Assembly (NCBI GenBank): GCA_008973525.1
Contig: WACJ01000112.1
Span: 124,001 to 188,000 of the forward strand
DNA: 64,000 nt
Source: Stenopsyche tienmushanensis
Taxonomy: Eukaryota > Arthropoda > Insecta > Trichoptera > Stenopsychidae
Direction: 5' to 3'
The first letter of the stretch is position 1. Every line of letters begins with the position of its first letter. The notes beneath the pieces were generated by a model. That model made no database searches. It was given only the letters and a program-made list of their open reading frames with translations, and was not told the DNA's origin. Made by a program: the position numbers and the translations under genes. Below, piece by piece: positions 51,834 through 62,600 of the stretch.

Positions 51834-52665
51834 TTAGGGGGACCCGAAAGTATTCGGAAATTTTGAGACCTTATGTTTGAGCTCAGTTTGTGTCCAGACA
51901 CAATGACGGAAACGTCTTCGTAAGTTATTATTTTGTAAAAATATTGTCAAACATTATTTTCATACAATATTAAGGGTAAAATTTCCAGATCTGAAACTAT
52001 CACAAAGATTGGGATCCCCATGGACCACGGTGCAAACACATTTAAAACTCATCGGCAAAACGAATAGGATGGGTGATATGCAATAGGATGGATACCGCCG
52101 CACACCTTGATCAAATACAGCAAAAACGATCGACAAAATACGCGCTACGCCTTCTTAATAACACCAAAATTGATGATGATGAACTGATGATAAAAAAATG
52201 ATAATTTATGATAATATACGATGAAAAACTACATGACTTGAAAAGAATTCCAACCCCTAAGCCCGGATTGACTATAAAAAGGGTTATTTTGTGCATACAG
52301 TGGGATATAATTCATTATGAATTAATGAAACCAAGAGAAACTATAACTGCACAAGTTTATTATCGACAATTAAAAGTTTTGTGACCAAATTTAAGAGAGA
52401 AACTTTCGTTTTTAGTCAACAGAATACGTGCCCTCATTAGGCAAAATTAACACTAGGTAAAATACAGGAATTAAACTGGGAAAATTATCCTTCTTATTCA
52501 CTGAACCTCGCTCCAACATGGCGTACAGCCTTAGAGAAAAACTGAGGAAACATCGGAAAGTTTTTACAAAAAGAGACCAAAAGACTACCAAAGCGATATA
52601 AAGGCGTGTTTAATAATATAAATCCTTTTTTCACTTCATTTTTGAACACTTTTGGGTCCCCCTAA
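51834..52665 (+). mobile_element. Mariner element, degenerate, 832 bp
   Basis: Inverted ends TTAGGGGGACCCGAAAGT and, on the other strand, TTAGGGGGACCCAAAAGT are flanked by TA (51,832-51,833 and 52,666-52,667). Plus-strand fragments of a mariner transposase are readable across frame changes: RLGIPMDHG, HLDQIQQKRSTKYALRLL, then a WD-x-IHYELMKPRETITA block, and a C-terminal SLNLAP region. Stops and indels throughout. It is a different lineage from the 47.6-kb copy, judging by the unrelated ends. Confidence 0.82.
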
Positions 52666-53587
52666 TATATAACTCTGCCCATAGTATTCGATATTATCAA
52701 TCTTGATTGTTTTTATTAGTGTTCAAAATGATTATATAGATAATTGTTTTTAATAATTGTGAGGCTTTTCTGGATAAATTGATATCAATGTATCAATAAA
52801 ACCTGATCATTTTGAATAAAAATCAAATTTGATATCAACCGGCTCTATCGAGCCGGTTCGATCATAAAGCGGTATATAGTGTGTTTAATAATTCTGACGT
52901 AAATAAAATTGATTAGCGTCTACAATTAATTACGTTTGACTTATGACGATGCAAATTGAATCGATGGAGTAACATTTTAATACAAAATAAAAATTACCGT
53001 CCTGGATGAGGTATGGTGGAATAATATGAACTGACATTGAAACGTTACCTTTATATACTACTTGAGCGCTACCAGCAACATATCACTTCAGGGATCTTCT
53101 TTGACGCTCTACATCACATAGGAAGGCAAAGTTTATTATTAAGGTGCCAGCATAAAACCGTGATGATAATATGAATAGTTATAAATCATAGTCGAGATTA
53201 ATTTCATGGAAATTTGCTAAACATTTTTATCTCAAGGAGAAGATTAACCATAAATCATACGCCCGCAGGGAGGAGAAGAAAATATCATCTATTATTATCA
53301 ATCTCACTTATTTGATTGCCTTAGAAAATTCTTTCTCGTCTGAGGACTCGTGAATTCAAATCGCAACTTTTTTATGAAAAGATATATTTAAGGACGACAG
53401 CCACTGAAAATATGTTTATCTGGAGTCAAAACGTCTGAGCATATAATCAATAAAGTCAAAACGTTAAGAAAAATTAAATATTAGTGATAATGACATGATT
53501 TTTTGTAAATTTACCTTAGACGAAGGAATTATATAAAAATATAATCAATGATTGAGATTAGGCTAAATCTATATTCATACAGACAAC
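52666..53587. other. AT-rich spacer with a perfect 9-bp hairpin
   Basis: AACCGGCTC/GAGCCGGTT with loop TATC lies at 52,837-52,858. Part of 53,220-53,380 may be a SINE scrap (GAAAATTCTTTCTCGTC, GTGAATTCAAATCGC). No gene seen. Confidence 0.45.
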
Positions 53588-54346
53588 TAGGGCTTATACA
53601 AAAACCGAATTTTTTTCAAAACCGGTTTTCGGTTTTCAGTTTTCGAACAAACCCGGTTTCCACCGGTTTTCGGTTTTAAGAATTATATGAAATATAGAAT
53701 TAAAATAACGGATATATAAAAATTATTCAAATTTTAACCAATATTAAAAGCATTACAGACACGAAATTAACAAAATAAATTTAAACATTATTACAAATTT
53801 ATATAAGAATGACAACTGTAGATAGTTTTAAAAAAAAAACATAAATTGCAAGATAATAAAAAGGCGTCTTGCTATTTCGACAGAATATTGGTGCATAATA
53901 GATTGAATGATATGGATACAAAATAAGTCCATCCGCCGTTATCCAAAACAGACGTTAGTTTTAAACCTTCATAAATTGTAGGATAATGAAAAGCCATCGT
54001 AAAGCTAATAGTCTTAGCAGCTTAGAGAAAGGGCAAATAACATTTGCAATTTAGCTTTTTCTAGGAAAAAACCAGTACATAAAAAAAACGCAAAAAACCC
54101 TAACAAATTATAAACAATGCGATGACTCTGTGATATTAAGAAATACCCAAAGGCATATAAATGTTATTTTGGCCGAAATTTAGCTTGGTACACTGCAACA
54201 AATATTAAAAAATGACGTGTGGAAACGATAATTTATACATATATGCAAACCCGGGTTTTCAGGATCAAAAAACCGGTTTTCGAATTTCACAATTTTTGTC
54301 TAAAAACCGGGTTGTCAAAACCGGTTTTCAAAACCGACAAGCCCTA
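53588..54346. mobile_element. hAT-like MITE with ACCGGT-rich ends, copy 2, 759 bp
   Basis: Begins TAGGGCTTATACAAAAACCG and ends AAAACCGACAAGCCCTA, an imperfect inverted pair starting TAGGGCTT. It is flanked by CAGACAAC (53,580-53,587) and CAGACAAT (54,347-54,354), a 7/8 match to the 8-bp duplication expected for hAT. Subterminal CGGTTTTCAGTTTTCGAACA and repeated AAAACCGGTTTT are shared with the 45.7-kb copy. The 65-codon plus frame at the right end is not a gene. Confidence 0.75.
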
Positions 54347-54354
54347 CAGACAAT

Positions 54355-55425
54355 GGAGTGATCAAAATTTTATCGTTCAAGATTTTTACGTTTTGGGTCA
54401 CTCTTTCAATTTATAGCCCGTATGTTGATGATATATTAAGCGGCCCTGTCTACGTCGCTTATCGTGTTCAACGGTGTGCGAAATTTCATTGCGAATGTAT
54501 AAAAACCTTCTATAAAATGTAAATACCTCACTACGTGTGAACGTTTAACCTTTAATATGTGACATAAGAAATACAGATTCAGATTTTCCAATCATTAATT
54601 AATAGTTTTTAGTTACTGTTTATTGGCTGCTCTCATTTTTCAGATATTCATTCCACTGAAAAATGCCTTAAAAACTAAGAAAATATCATTATTTTCGTTT
54701 TGGTACACATTTTACACAAAATAAAATATGGTTAATTTTTGTGTTGATATAATGTGACTTTCACAATTCATATGCAAATTTTGTTTGGTTTTATTCACTT
54801 GATAATACTATAATCTTTATTTATTGTTTATCCTGTTAAATCAATACTTCAGAGAATATTGTTATTAACCCAAATTCTAGCTTATAATCATGTATTTTTT
54901 TTAACTTTTCTCTTCCTATATATTTGCTATGCTATCCAGACTGGGACTCCCAGATTTAAATTTGTCTCCTAGTCTTGCTATGTACTTTAAAGCTGGGAAT
55001 ACCAAAATTTCAGCCAATAAGTATCAAGTCAATATCGTTTTGTTTAATAAATTATATTATTATATAAATCTAGTTCTAATTATTATACCGTCAATTATTT
55101 ATTGTCGCCTACATGATAACACTAAAATTCTAGATATTTTCTAGAAAGAAAATTCAATAGATAAATTGTGGATTCATAACCCCTGCATAGAAACAAAAAT
55201 TTAAAAAAACACGTTACCTAACGAATCTTCAATAATTTAAGAGAGTAAATACGACAATATCATTCATGTAGAATGCTTATTATAAAAAAAGAAATGAAAT
55301 ATTCTAAATTATGCTAGAATACAGGTTTCTAATATAAACAGAAACATTTAATTTTATCACTCGGACCTAAACTGAATAACAAAAATTGTTATTTATTCCG
55401 AAATGAAAACCACAATTAAACCTAT
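54355..55425. other. AT-rich sequence without recognisable genes
   Basis: No gene or repeat supported. A 71-codon plus frame at 54,929-55,144 has no recognisable features. Confidence 0.45.
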
Positions 55426-55725
55426 ATCATCATCATCATAGTGCAACCACAAACAGTTCACTGCAGAACTATGGACCTCTTCAATATCCATTCACAGGAA
55501 GGCGTTATATCCATCTCGTCTGTATCATACATTTACCTCCTCATTCGCTCGATATTGAAGGTAGAATTACCACCGAGTTTCATTTAGAACGCTCACCCAG
55601 CGGGTCTCCTGAATGAACATATTGATGAGCACTTTTGCGACCATCTCTATAGGGAGTGTGGGAGATTTGTAAAGACTGTGTAGTTTTCTTCGGGAGGCAG
55701 TGGAAAACTACTCTAGATGCCCTTC
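55426..55725 (-). mobile_element. RTE-like LINE 3' end with ATC-repeat tail, or a related SINE
   Basis: On the minus strand the segment ends in ATGATGATGATG (55,426-55,438 on plus). Just before the tail is a GAGGTCCATAGTTCTGCAGT block like the 3' region of insect RTE elements. Upstream reads GAGTAGTTTTCCACTGCCTC. It has no open frame. Much less AT-rich than the flanks. Confidence 0.5.
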
Positions 55726-58005
55726 AATAAAAAATATCACATTATTTCTTAAATTTGATCAGGCTTTAGTCAGTAAATGGACCAAGACGACAATAAAATA
55801 TATATAATACATGTAAATGAATGGCTAGAAAGAAAACTTTTTTATTCAGCGCTAAATTTATCATCTGTGTCAAGTTATTTTAAACATGGAATGTGACAAT
55901 TTAAAAATACCGCTTCGCCTGAAATACAGTTGTATTGTACAAGTCTTTATGTATTTTAATTTTTGTATCAAAATTTAAATCTATATGATACATCCTTTTC
56001 TTGTAATTCAACGATATATAACATTAAAACACACAATGAAAAAAAACTTTCATTATAAAAACATTATTGTGAAAGAGTAATTGGAAATTTTATGATGTCA
56101 ATTATCATATACAGAAAATAGTTTTAACACTTATATAAAGAAATATAGATATCGATATGTGGGTAAAATAATTTAAAATGGAAGCGTTTATAAATATGAT
56201 AAATGTATACCGAGTTTATAACAATATTATAAAAGAAACAACCTATATTTTGATCTCTTTCTTTTATATTATAAGCCACGTTCGGTTAAATATTCAGTTG
56301 CATTTTGCATTATATTGCATATGCTAGAAAATGCAGGCACCTGAAAAATGACTTTAATAATGCATAGGCCATTGCACTAAATATAATTTTAAAAAGCTTG
56401 CTTTAGTTGTATTCGAAAGGAACATATCTAAATTCCTGATTTCTATATTTTATAATTGTTATGAATTTTATAACAAATGCATTAATCAATTAAATGAATA
56501 TAAATACATACATAATCAATTTAATAATTACATTTGCATTATTTTCCACATTACTAATTAGTCTAGTCGGTATATAATAATTAATGTTATTATTATACTT
56601 CATCATGGACAAAGCATTAAGTTACCCACATTATGATTCTAAATCAGGAGTGTCACTCATTTAAGCATAAATTGAATAACAAAAAAAATTGCAATGATCT
56701 TTATAAGTTTATTGATGATACAATGTCTCAAAGAATAGTGAAGAGTAGTAAACAATGATAAAAAATTGAAATAAAGACTTAAAATGTGTTCAGTTATTAT
56801 GTAAAACTGGAATGCAGTTGTATAAAAGGTTCTAACAACTACAGGGTAATAAAATTCAAATATTTACAATCGACCAAATAGAAATATACTTTGATTTCCT
56901 GACTTAAAGTCATATTTGATTATTATAAAAAAGTAATTCTGTCAAAAGATTATATAAATATTTATGGGTTATTAGATAAGATCTGCCATATACCTTGTGA
57001 TACAGGTAGACATAGAAGTCGCATGTCTGGGCTTGGGCAATTCGAGGGAAGAAGCCCAAGACAGACATAAATAGTGGAATGTGTTGTTGGAGATCGGGGC
57101 TCTCGTATGACTGTATGAGCCATATAAAATTATAAACCACTGTTTAAATTAAACTTTAAATATATATCTAATTAATTTAATAAAACAATAAATAGCGGTA
57201 TAAATCATATCTAGTATTTATACCTTTTCCGCCGTCAAAGTGGAGTCAACGCAAAAGGTAAAAATACCTCGCAAAAGGTAACAACAACCAGTCAGCATAA
57301 AGGGTAAAAATACCCTTCCCGATAGAGATGTGTTAAAAATATTAATGCAGCAACTTGAATAAAAAATATAAATATCCCCCATTTTTATGACAAAAATGTC
57401 ATCAAGAGATTTAAATGCCTTTTTTCTTCCATGAACATAATTTTTTTTATTATCAATGAAATAAACCTACCAGCAATCAGTCAAGTATAGGAAAACTTAT
57501 GAGACAGAAACAGATCAATAATCTTATAATGACACTTGAAATGTTACAAATTATTAAATCCACTTTTTCTTAAAATTGCTACTTCAAATATGAAAAATAT
57601 TACTTGAAGTATGTACTCAATATGATCTAATTCATATTTTTTAAATTCAACTATTAAGAATGCAATACTTAAAACATGAGTAATTTAGTTACTTAGTAAT
57701 ATAAAATATTAAATAAATATTCTTCTTTGAAATAAAAAATCACTAGCAATTAACACATTGTATGCGGGAGACGGAGATTACAGTCCTCGGCGCGCCACTC
57801 GTTGAGCACGGGAGACTGTGATCCCAGTCCTTTTTATTTGACTAGAGACATCTTTTAATGGTATTTTAAGTGAAAATCTTTTCACCCTAAAATATATTTA
57901 AGCTGGCCGATCTATCGACTTCATTTTTTAATAGCCTTGAAATCATTTTTTTACATATATGATGCTTTGATGATTTTTTTTCTGTTTATAAAATGACTAG
58001 ACAGT
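55726..58005. other. AT-rich sequence between transposon remnants and B9D1
   Basis: Holds a cluster of GGTAAAAATACC-type repeats at about 57,215-57,330 (CGCAAAAGGTA twice, GGTAAAAATACC twice). It also has a GC-rich imperfect direct repeat at 57,764-57,786 and 57,808-57,830 (GGGAGAC...CAGTCC). A 76-codon minus frame at 56,910-57,140 has no features. No gene seen. Confidence 0.45.
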
Positions 58006-58011
58006 TTTAAT
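58006..58011 (-). terminator. Possible B9D1 polyadenylation signal ATTAAA
   Basis: ATTAAA on the minus strand starts 56 nt after the B9D1 stop. The position suits a short 3'UTR, but AT-richness makes such hexamers common. Confidence 0.3.
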
Positions 58012-58066
58012 TTAAAAAAATAAATACAACAGGATATTTAAATTAATTTGTTCAAACATGAAATAA

Positions 58067-58855
58067 TTAAAACACTACTATCTGATCATCATATTCTTGT
58101 CTCATACCAGGCACATTATCATAGTCCAACTCTCTGAATCCTCTAAAAATAACATTTAGTTCCACATCTACAAATCCACACGATGTCGTACGAAGCACTG
58201 CAATCAAAAAATAATTGATTTAATAAATAAAACAACATTAATTAAATTGCAAATTGATTAATGCTTACAATATGTATCATTTCCGTCAGCCAATACATCT
58301 GAGTTTGAAAGCTCAGGAGATTTGCCAGTAATCCATGACATGAACTCGCCTAACATCGTCGCAGGTCTGGGCACAAACAAAGGAATTGTTTTGGTTCGCG
58401 TACTGCAGGTAGTGGGAATGTGAGTCCGTCCATATCCTATAACTGTCTCGGTCCCCCATGAATTGATCCCATATACTGTAAAAACTAGTTGAGGCCCTAT
58501 TGAGACAAATACTCTAATATGACTATATGAAAAACATAATTTATATTACAAAATCTCTTTAAAAAAAGAAAATCTCACAGCCTCTAGGCGTGTTACTCTG
58601 AAATGTAAGATCGAAGGGTAGAGCTATGACAGCGGAGCGATCAGGAGAGATAATGGAAAGTTGACTGAGACCCTCGGGTACGCCGGAGACTCTTCGCCAA
58701 CCGGAACCTGCGATCGTTCGCCAACGTACTGCCGCTTGGGCCGTCTGCATGTTCTTCAATCGGCACACTTGTCCGCTCAGTCTGACTGAGAACTCCTCCG
58801 CCGCCGAATCATCGGATCCATCGTCGGAAATGTCTCCGGACTCGCGAGCAGCCAT
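58067..58855 (-). CDS. B9D1: B9 domain-containing protein 1 (ciliary transition-zone MKS/B9 complex)
   Basis: Known role of the family: B9D1 works with B9D2 and MKS1 at the transition zone at the base of cilia, gating membrane-protein entry. In insects that means sensory cilia and sperm flagella. I assembled three exons with GT-AG introns: 58,855-58,579, 58,496-58,269 and 58,197-58,067 (introns of 82 and 71 bp, both in phase 1). They give a 211-residue protein, close to the usual B9D1 length of about 200. The first exon has an acidic N-terminus (residues 1-20), then the B9 domain begins: VRLSGQV, EGLSQLSI, ALPFDLTFQSNTPRG. The split Trp codon leads into WPQLVFTVYG, with IGYGRTHIP, TIPLFVPRP and FMSWITGKSPEL downstream. 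The last exon has CGFVDVELNVIFRGF and RELDYD. These blocks line up in order with the vertebrate family. The ATG is the first in frame. It is head-to-head with the unidentified gene starting at 59,603. Confidence 0.93.
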
Positions 58856-59602
58856 TTGAATATCCGGGTGCGCGTACTTTTATGTAGATCGATATCAATG
58901 CCGGGAGCAGACTTGACAGCGGTTTGTTATGATGTTTGTTTACAGGTCGGCTTCTCACATTTCCAGCCGTCTGAGTCGGAAAATATTTTCACCAAAACTT
59001 GCTAAAATTGCTCCAAATATGATTCAATTTAAATTGAATAAAAATGAATTCAGTATATTATTGTCACTTTTACATAATCTACACATTTATTTCATGCACA
59101 TATTTAATATTAATCATCCTAGTAAAATATTTTTTTAATGGAAAGTTATCATAGACAACTATATTAGTAATCTAAGCCTAAATGATGATATCTTTCCAAT
59201 TTCACGAATATTATAAATAGGGTGTAAATATTACAATATTTTATTTATTATAAAACATTGGGTGTTTATTTTAATTTTAAATCTGCTCTAAAATTAATAA
59301 TTGAGTTTATAATTAGACAAACGATATAATTATTTTACATAATATTTATATAGAATGAATGAATTATCATATTAGCAACTATTTTCATTATTTAAAATAT
59401 ATTTCATCGTCAAGGATTGTAAATAAAAATATTTTTGATTTTGAAAATTTTCCGTCTCGAAGGACGCGAAAAAGTAAAAGAAGAAGAAGGTGAAAAGTGT
59501 ACGGGTGCGGGTCCCGGTTGCGCTCTCGAACCGTCGGTACCTCTGGCAGAGGTGGTGGCGGCTCCATTGCGGCTGCGGCTGGCGGCATGCGGCCCCGCTG
59601 AC
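58856..59602. promoter_or_regulatory. Shared head-to-head promoter region between B9D1 and the 59,603 gene
   Basis: The two start codons are 747 bp apart on opposite strands. The B9D1 side is mildly GC-rich to about 58,930, then AT-rich to about 59,440. From about 59,450 the sequence turns sharply GC- and CpG-rich and stays so to about 60,080, covering the plus-strand 5'UTR, first exon and start of intron 1. I see no clear TATA box on either side, which suits a CpG-type broad promoter. No other gene is visible here; a plus-strand frame at 58,929-59,138 has no recognisable features. Confidence 0.45.
59587..59601 (+). promoter_or_regulatory. Minimal upstream ORF (4 codons) before the 59,603 start
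   Basis: An ATG at 59,587 encodes MRPR and stops with TGA at 59,599-59,601, one base before the main ATG at 59,603. It is out of frame with the main frame. The ATG has a purine at -3 (GGCATGC). Whether it is in the mRNA depends on the unmapped transcription start. Confidence 0.4.
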
Positions 59603-62600
59603 ATGGCTGGGCTTCCGCCGCGCGGCCCCGCGCCTCAGCCTCAGCCTCAGCCACAACCGACTTGGAATCATTTACAAGTGAGCGAGTGTCTCGAGTTCGC
59701 GACAGTGACGCCGACGGCCGTCCGCCGACCGTCGAACGCCGCCGAGGAGCGAACCGTCCTCCCGATCAAAGGACGACGCGCTCTCGTCCGCTCCGAGAGC
59801 GTCTCTCCTTCGCCCTCCGTGCGGAACCACCGAGCGCATTCTAACCGAGCTCGGCCTGAGGACGCGACTTGTCGCCTACCGATACGAATCTTTCAGCGGA
59901 CGGACGTCGCCAATTTCGAAACATTCTAAGCGTAGTCGTCGTCGATTCCCTCATCCATATTTCCCGCCTCGAAGGCCCCAAAAGGCACTCGATGGGGACG
60001 CGGTAGATTGCAGCGCGCGGACGCTTTGATAATTCCGCGAGTTTCGATCGGTAACGACGTGTTGTGGTTCGAAGCCAACTGACACTTCGGGTCGTGTGTG
60101 TCGTTTCTATCAAACATTTATTTACAACTCTACTTTCAATTTGAATCAAAAGAAGAATAAATCATTAGTGAATGCAAAAAATCAATCAAGGAGATAATGT
60201 AATGGTACTAATTAAAATGCACCCAAAGGTATTAATTCTATTCATAGCTAAATTAAGCAATAACCACATAATTTTAATTGAGTGCATATTCATGAAGACT
60301 TAGTATTCAAGGAGGTGCATCTTATATTAATTACTTATATTTCTTAACATAAGACCATAACACATTGATATGATCAAAACTAATATTGTGTTGTACTTTT
60401 AACTTTGAGGATTGTTAATATATCATAAGTAACATATTAAGGTGCAAAATTTCATTCTTAGGCATCAACAACTTAGATATGTTATCCATTACATGTCCAT
60501 ATAAGTGATATACTTTAGTGTATAAATTGTTTGTGAAAATATGTATAACTGTTAACATAATTTCAGTTTAAATTTTGATATTGTGTAGTTTTATGGTTAG
60601 AATTTAGGATACATTTTAATTTTTTTTTTGTATAATTTCAATTCCTTAATATATTAGTTAAATTCAGGTGTTATTAAATTGTTTACTTCAAAAAGTGATC
60701 CATTATTTAACCAAATAATTAGCAGCAGCAAATTGTTCATTACACTCCTATTCATTAATACAGTACAACCACTGTCATCTTTATCCAAAGTCCATTGTAA
60801 GCAAAATACATTTTATGTGGTTCATGAAGCAATTCTGAATTGGAATTTATATCACAAACAATTAGATTAGTTAAGCAAAATTTTTATCAAGAAAGGATAT
60901 AAATTAATTTGGCAAGACTCAGATAGGCATTCCAATAATAGGTTTTGTGTTCATGTTTCCAGCCTTATTCTATTTTTGTTTATTTCAATTTACGAAATTG
61001 TGCCCATGGGAAACATTTCAGTCGATTTCTTTACACCTCGATATGATGAGAAATGAGCAATCAGGGGAATGATTAAACAGAAGGATTCTTCTCTTCACAT
61101 TTCAGAATCAAAATTGCAATTCATCTTAAAAATATGCACTGATGATCAAAGTTTGATGTATTTTTTTCATTATTGATATATTTGTCTGTACAAAACCTCA
61201 TAAGATAAATATTAGATTTGCATCTCATCTAAATTATTTAAATTTATGTGAGTTCAGTGAGCTTTTTAATCAATCTTTGTATTATTTGTTAATATTTTTA
61301 TTTAAAATTTCAGGTACCGAATTATTATCCACGACAGCCGCAGGCGGCTCACATGTCCTCGGATCGTCCTCTGTCGCATTCTCCGCTGACATGGCATACA
61401 CCGACTCCCCCCGAACATCAGCAGAGTGTCAAAACATCTTCCAACCTCTTTAGACATACGCCGACTCCGCCATCCCACGATGTTCAAATTTTGAAGACGG
61501 CGCCAAACCCGATGTACAGACACACTCCGACACCTCCAGACAGAGAACCTGCCCTGAAAGCTTACAGACACACGCCGACTCCTCCAGATGGACAGAACGC
61601 GAAAAGTGCATCGAACTCTCTGTACAGACATACTCCGACTCCACCGGAGATCGTTCATGGAATGAAAGGAGGTGTCTCTCTATACAGGCACACACCTCCT
61701 CCAGATGGTCCCAAAGGAGTGGCAAATCCACTTTTCAATCTTCAGCAGATGATTTCTGATAGAAGTCAAGCGCGGACTGAATCTCTAAGAGGTGATGAGT
61801 TTTTTATTATAATTTTAATAATATACATAAAAGCATTTTTAAAACATCATGCAAATATGTATGAAATCAACTTTTTTTTTGTTTGTCAAACTTAAAATGC
61901 AGTATTTCAAATGGTTTTAAAATTTGAAACTTCACTTCTTGTTTTGTAACAATTTTCTTACTTATTTTATACTGAATTGATTTTAATACACCTTTTATAT
62001 TTAAAAAAGAAACAATCTTGCTTTTCAGCGATTGTCTAATTTCTATACTGCTAAATAAGTGGACTATGACCGTATTTATGATTAGCTTTTAATTATATTA
62101 TCTTTGAATAATTGAAAAATACGGCTTATATTAGTTTTAATTACCTTATATTAAAACTATTTTTATTTTAAGGTGAAAATTAAATCCTTAAAAATAAAGC
62201 AATAATTAAGTTAAATGTGCTTACGATACTTTATTTTTTTCTTTAAATTTAAGCTTTATTTTTACTGTATAAATTAGAGAAATGTATTTAACTTTCAGAT
62301 AACATGATGGTTAGAGGCGATAGCTTGGGATTTTCTCGTCATTCTCCAGGCTCAGCGCTGAGTTCAATGGGCTCTATGGATCTCTCTGTTACGCGATCGC
62401 CACGAAATGGCAATCAGAATGGAGATTTGGCGATCCCCATGAGCTTGTCCGTTCGAGATGCTACGAAAATAAACAACTTAGATTCAACAGAAATAACTAA
62501 ACTACATCAAGTTTCAAGTTTTGTTTCAAAAAATCCAGAACACTGTAAATCTTCGAGTCCCACCCTCAACTCCATGAATCAGAGTTCAAATAGCCCGAAA

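Noticed and set aside
59372..59671. Three overlapping minus-strand frames and longer frames through 59,435-59,929 and 59,841-60,149
   Set aside because: Produced by the GC-rich, stop-poor first-exon/intron-1 patch; the coding part ends at the donor 59,678.
61302..61731. Minus-strand frames of 93 and 118 codons
   Set aside because: Antisense shadows of the HTPTPP repeat exon.
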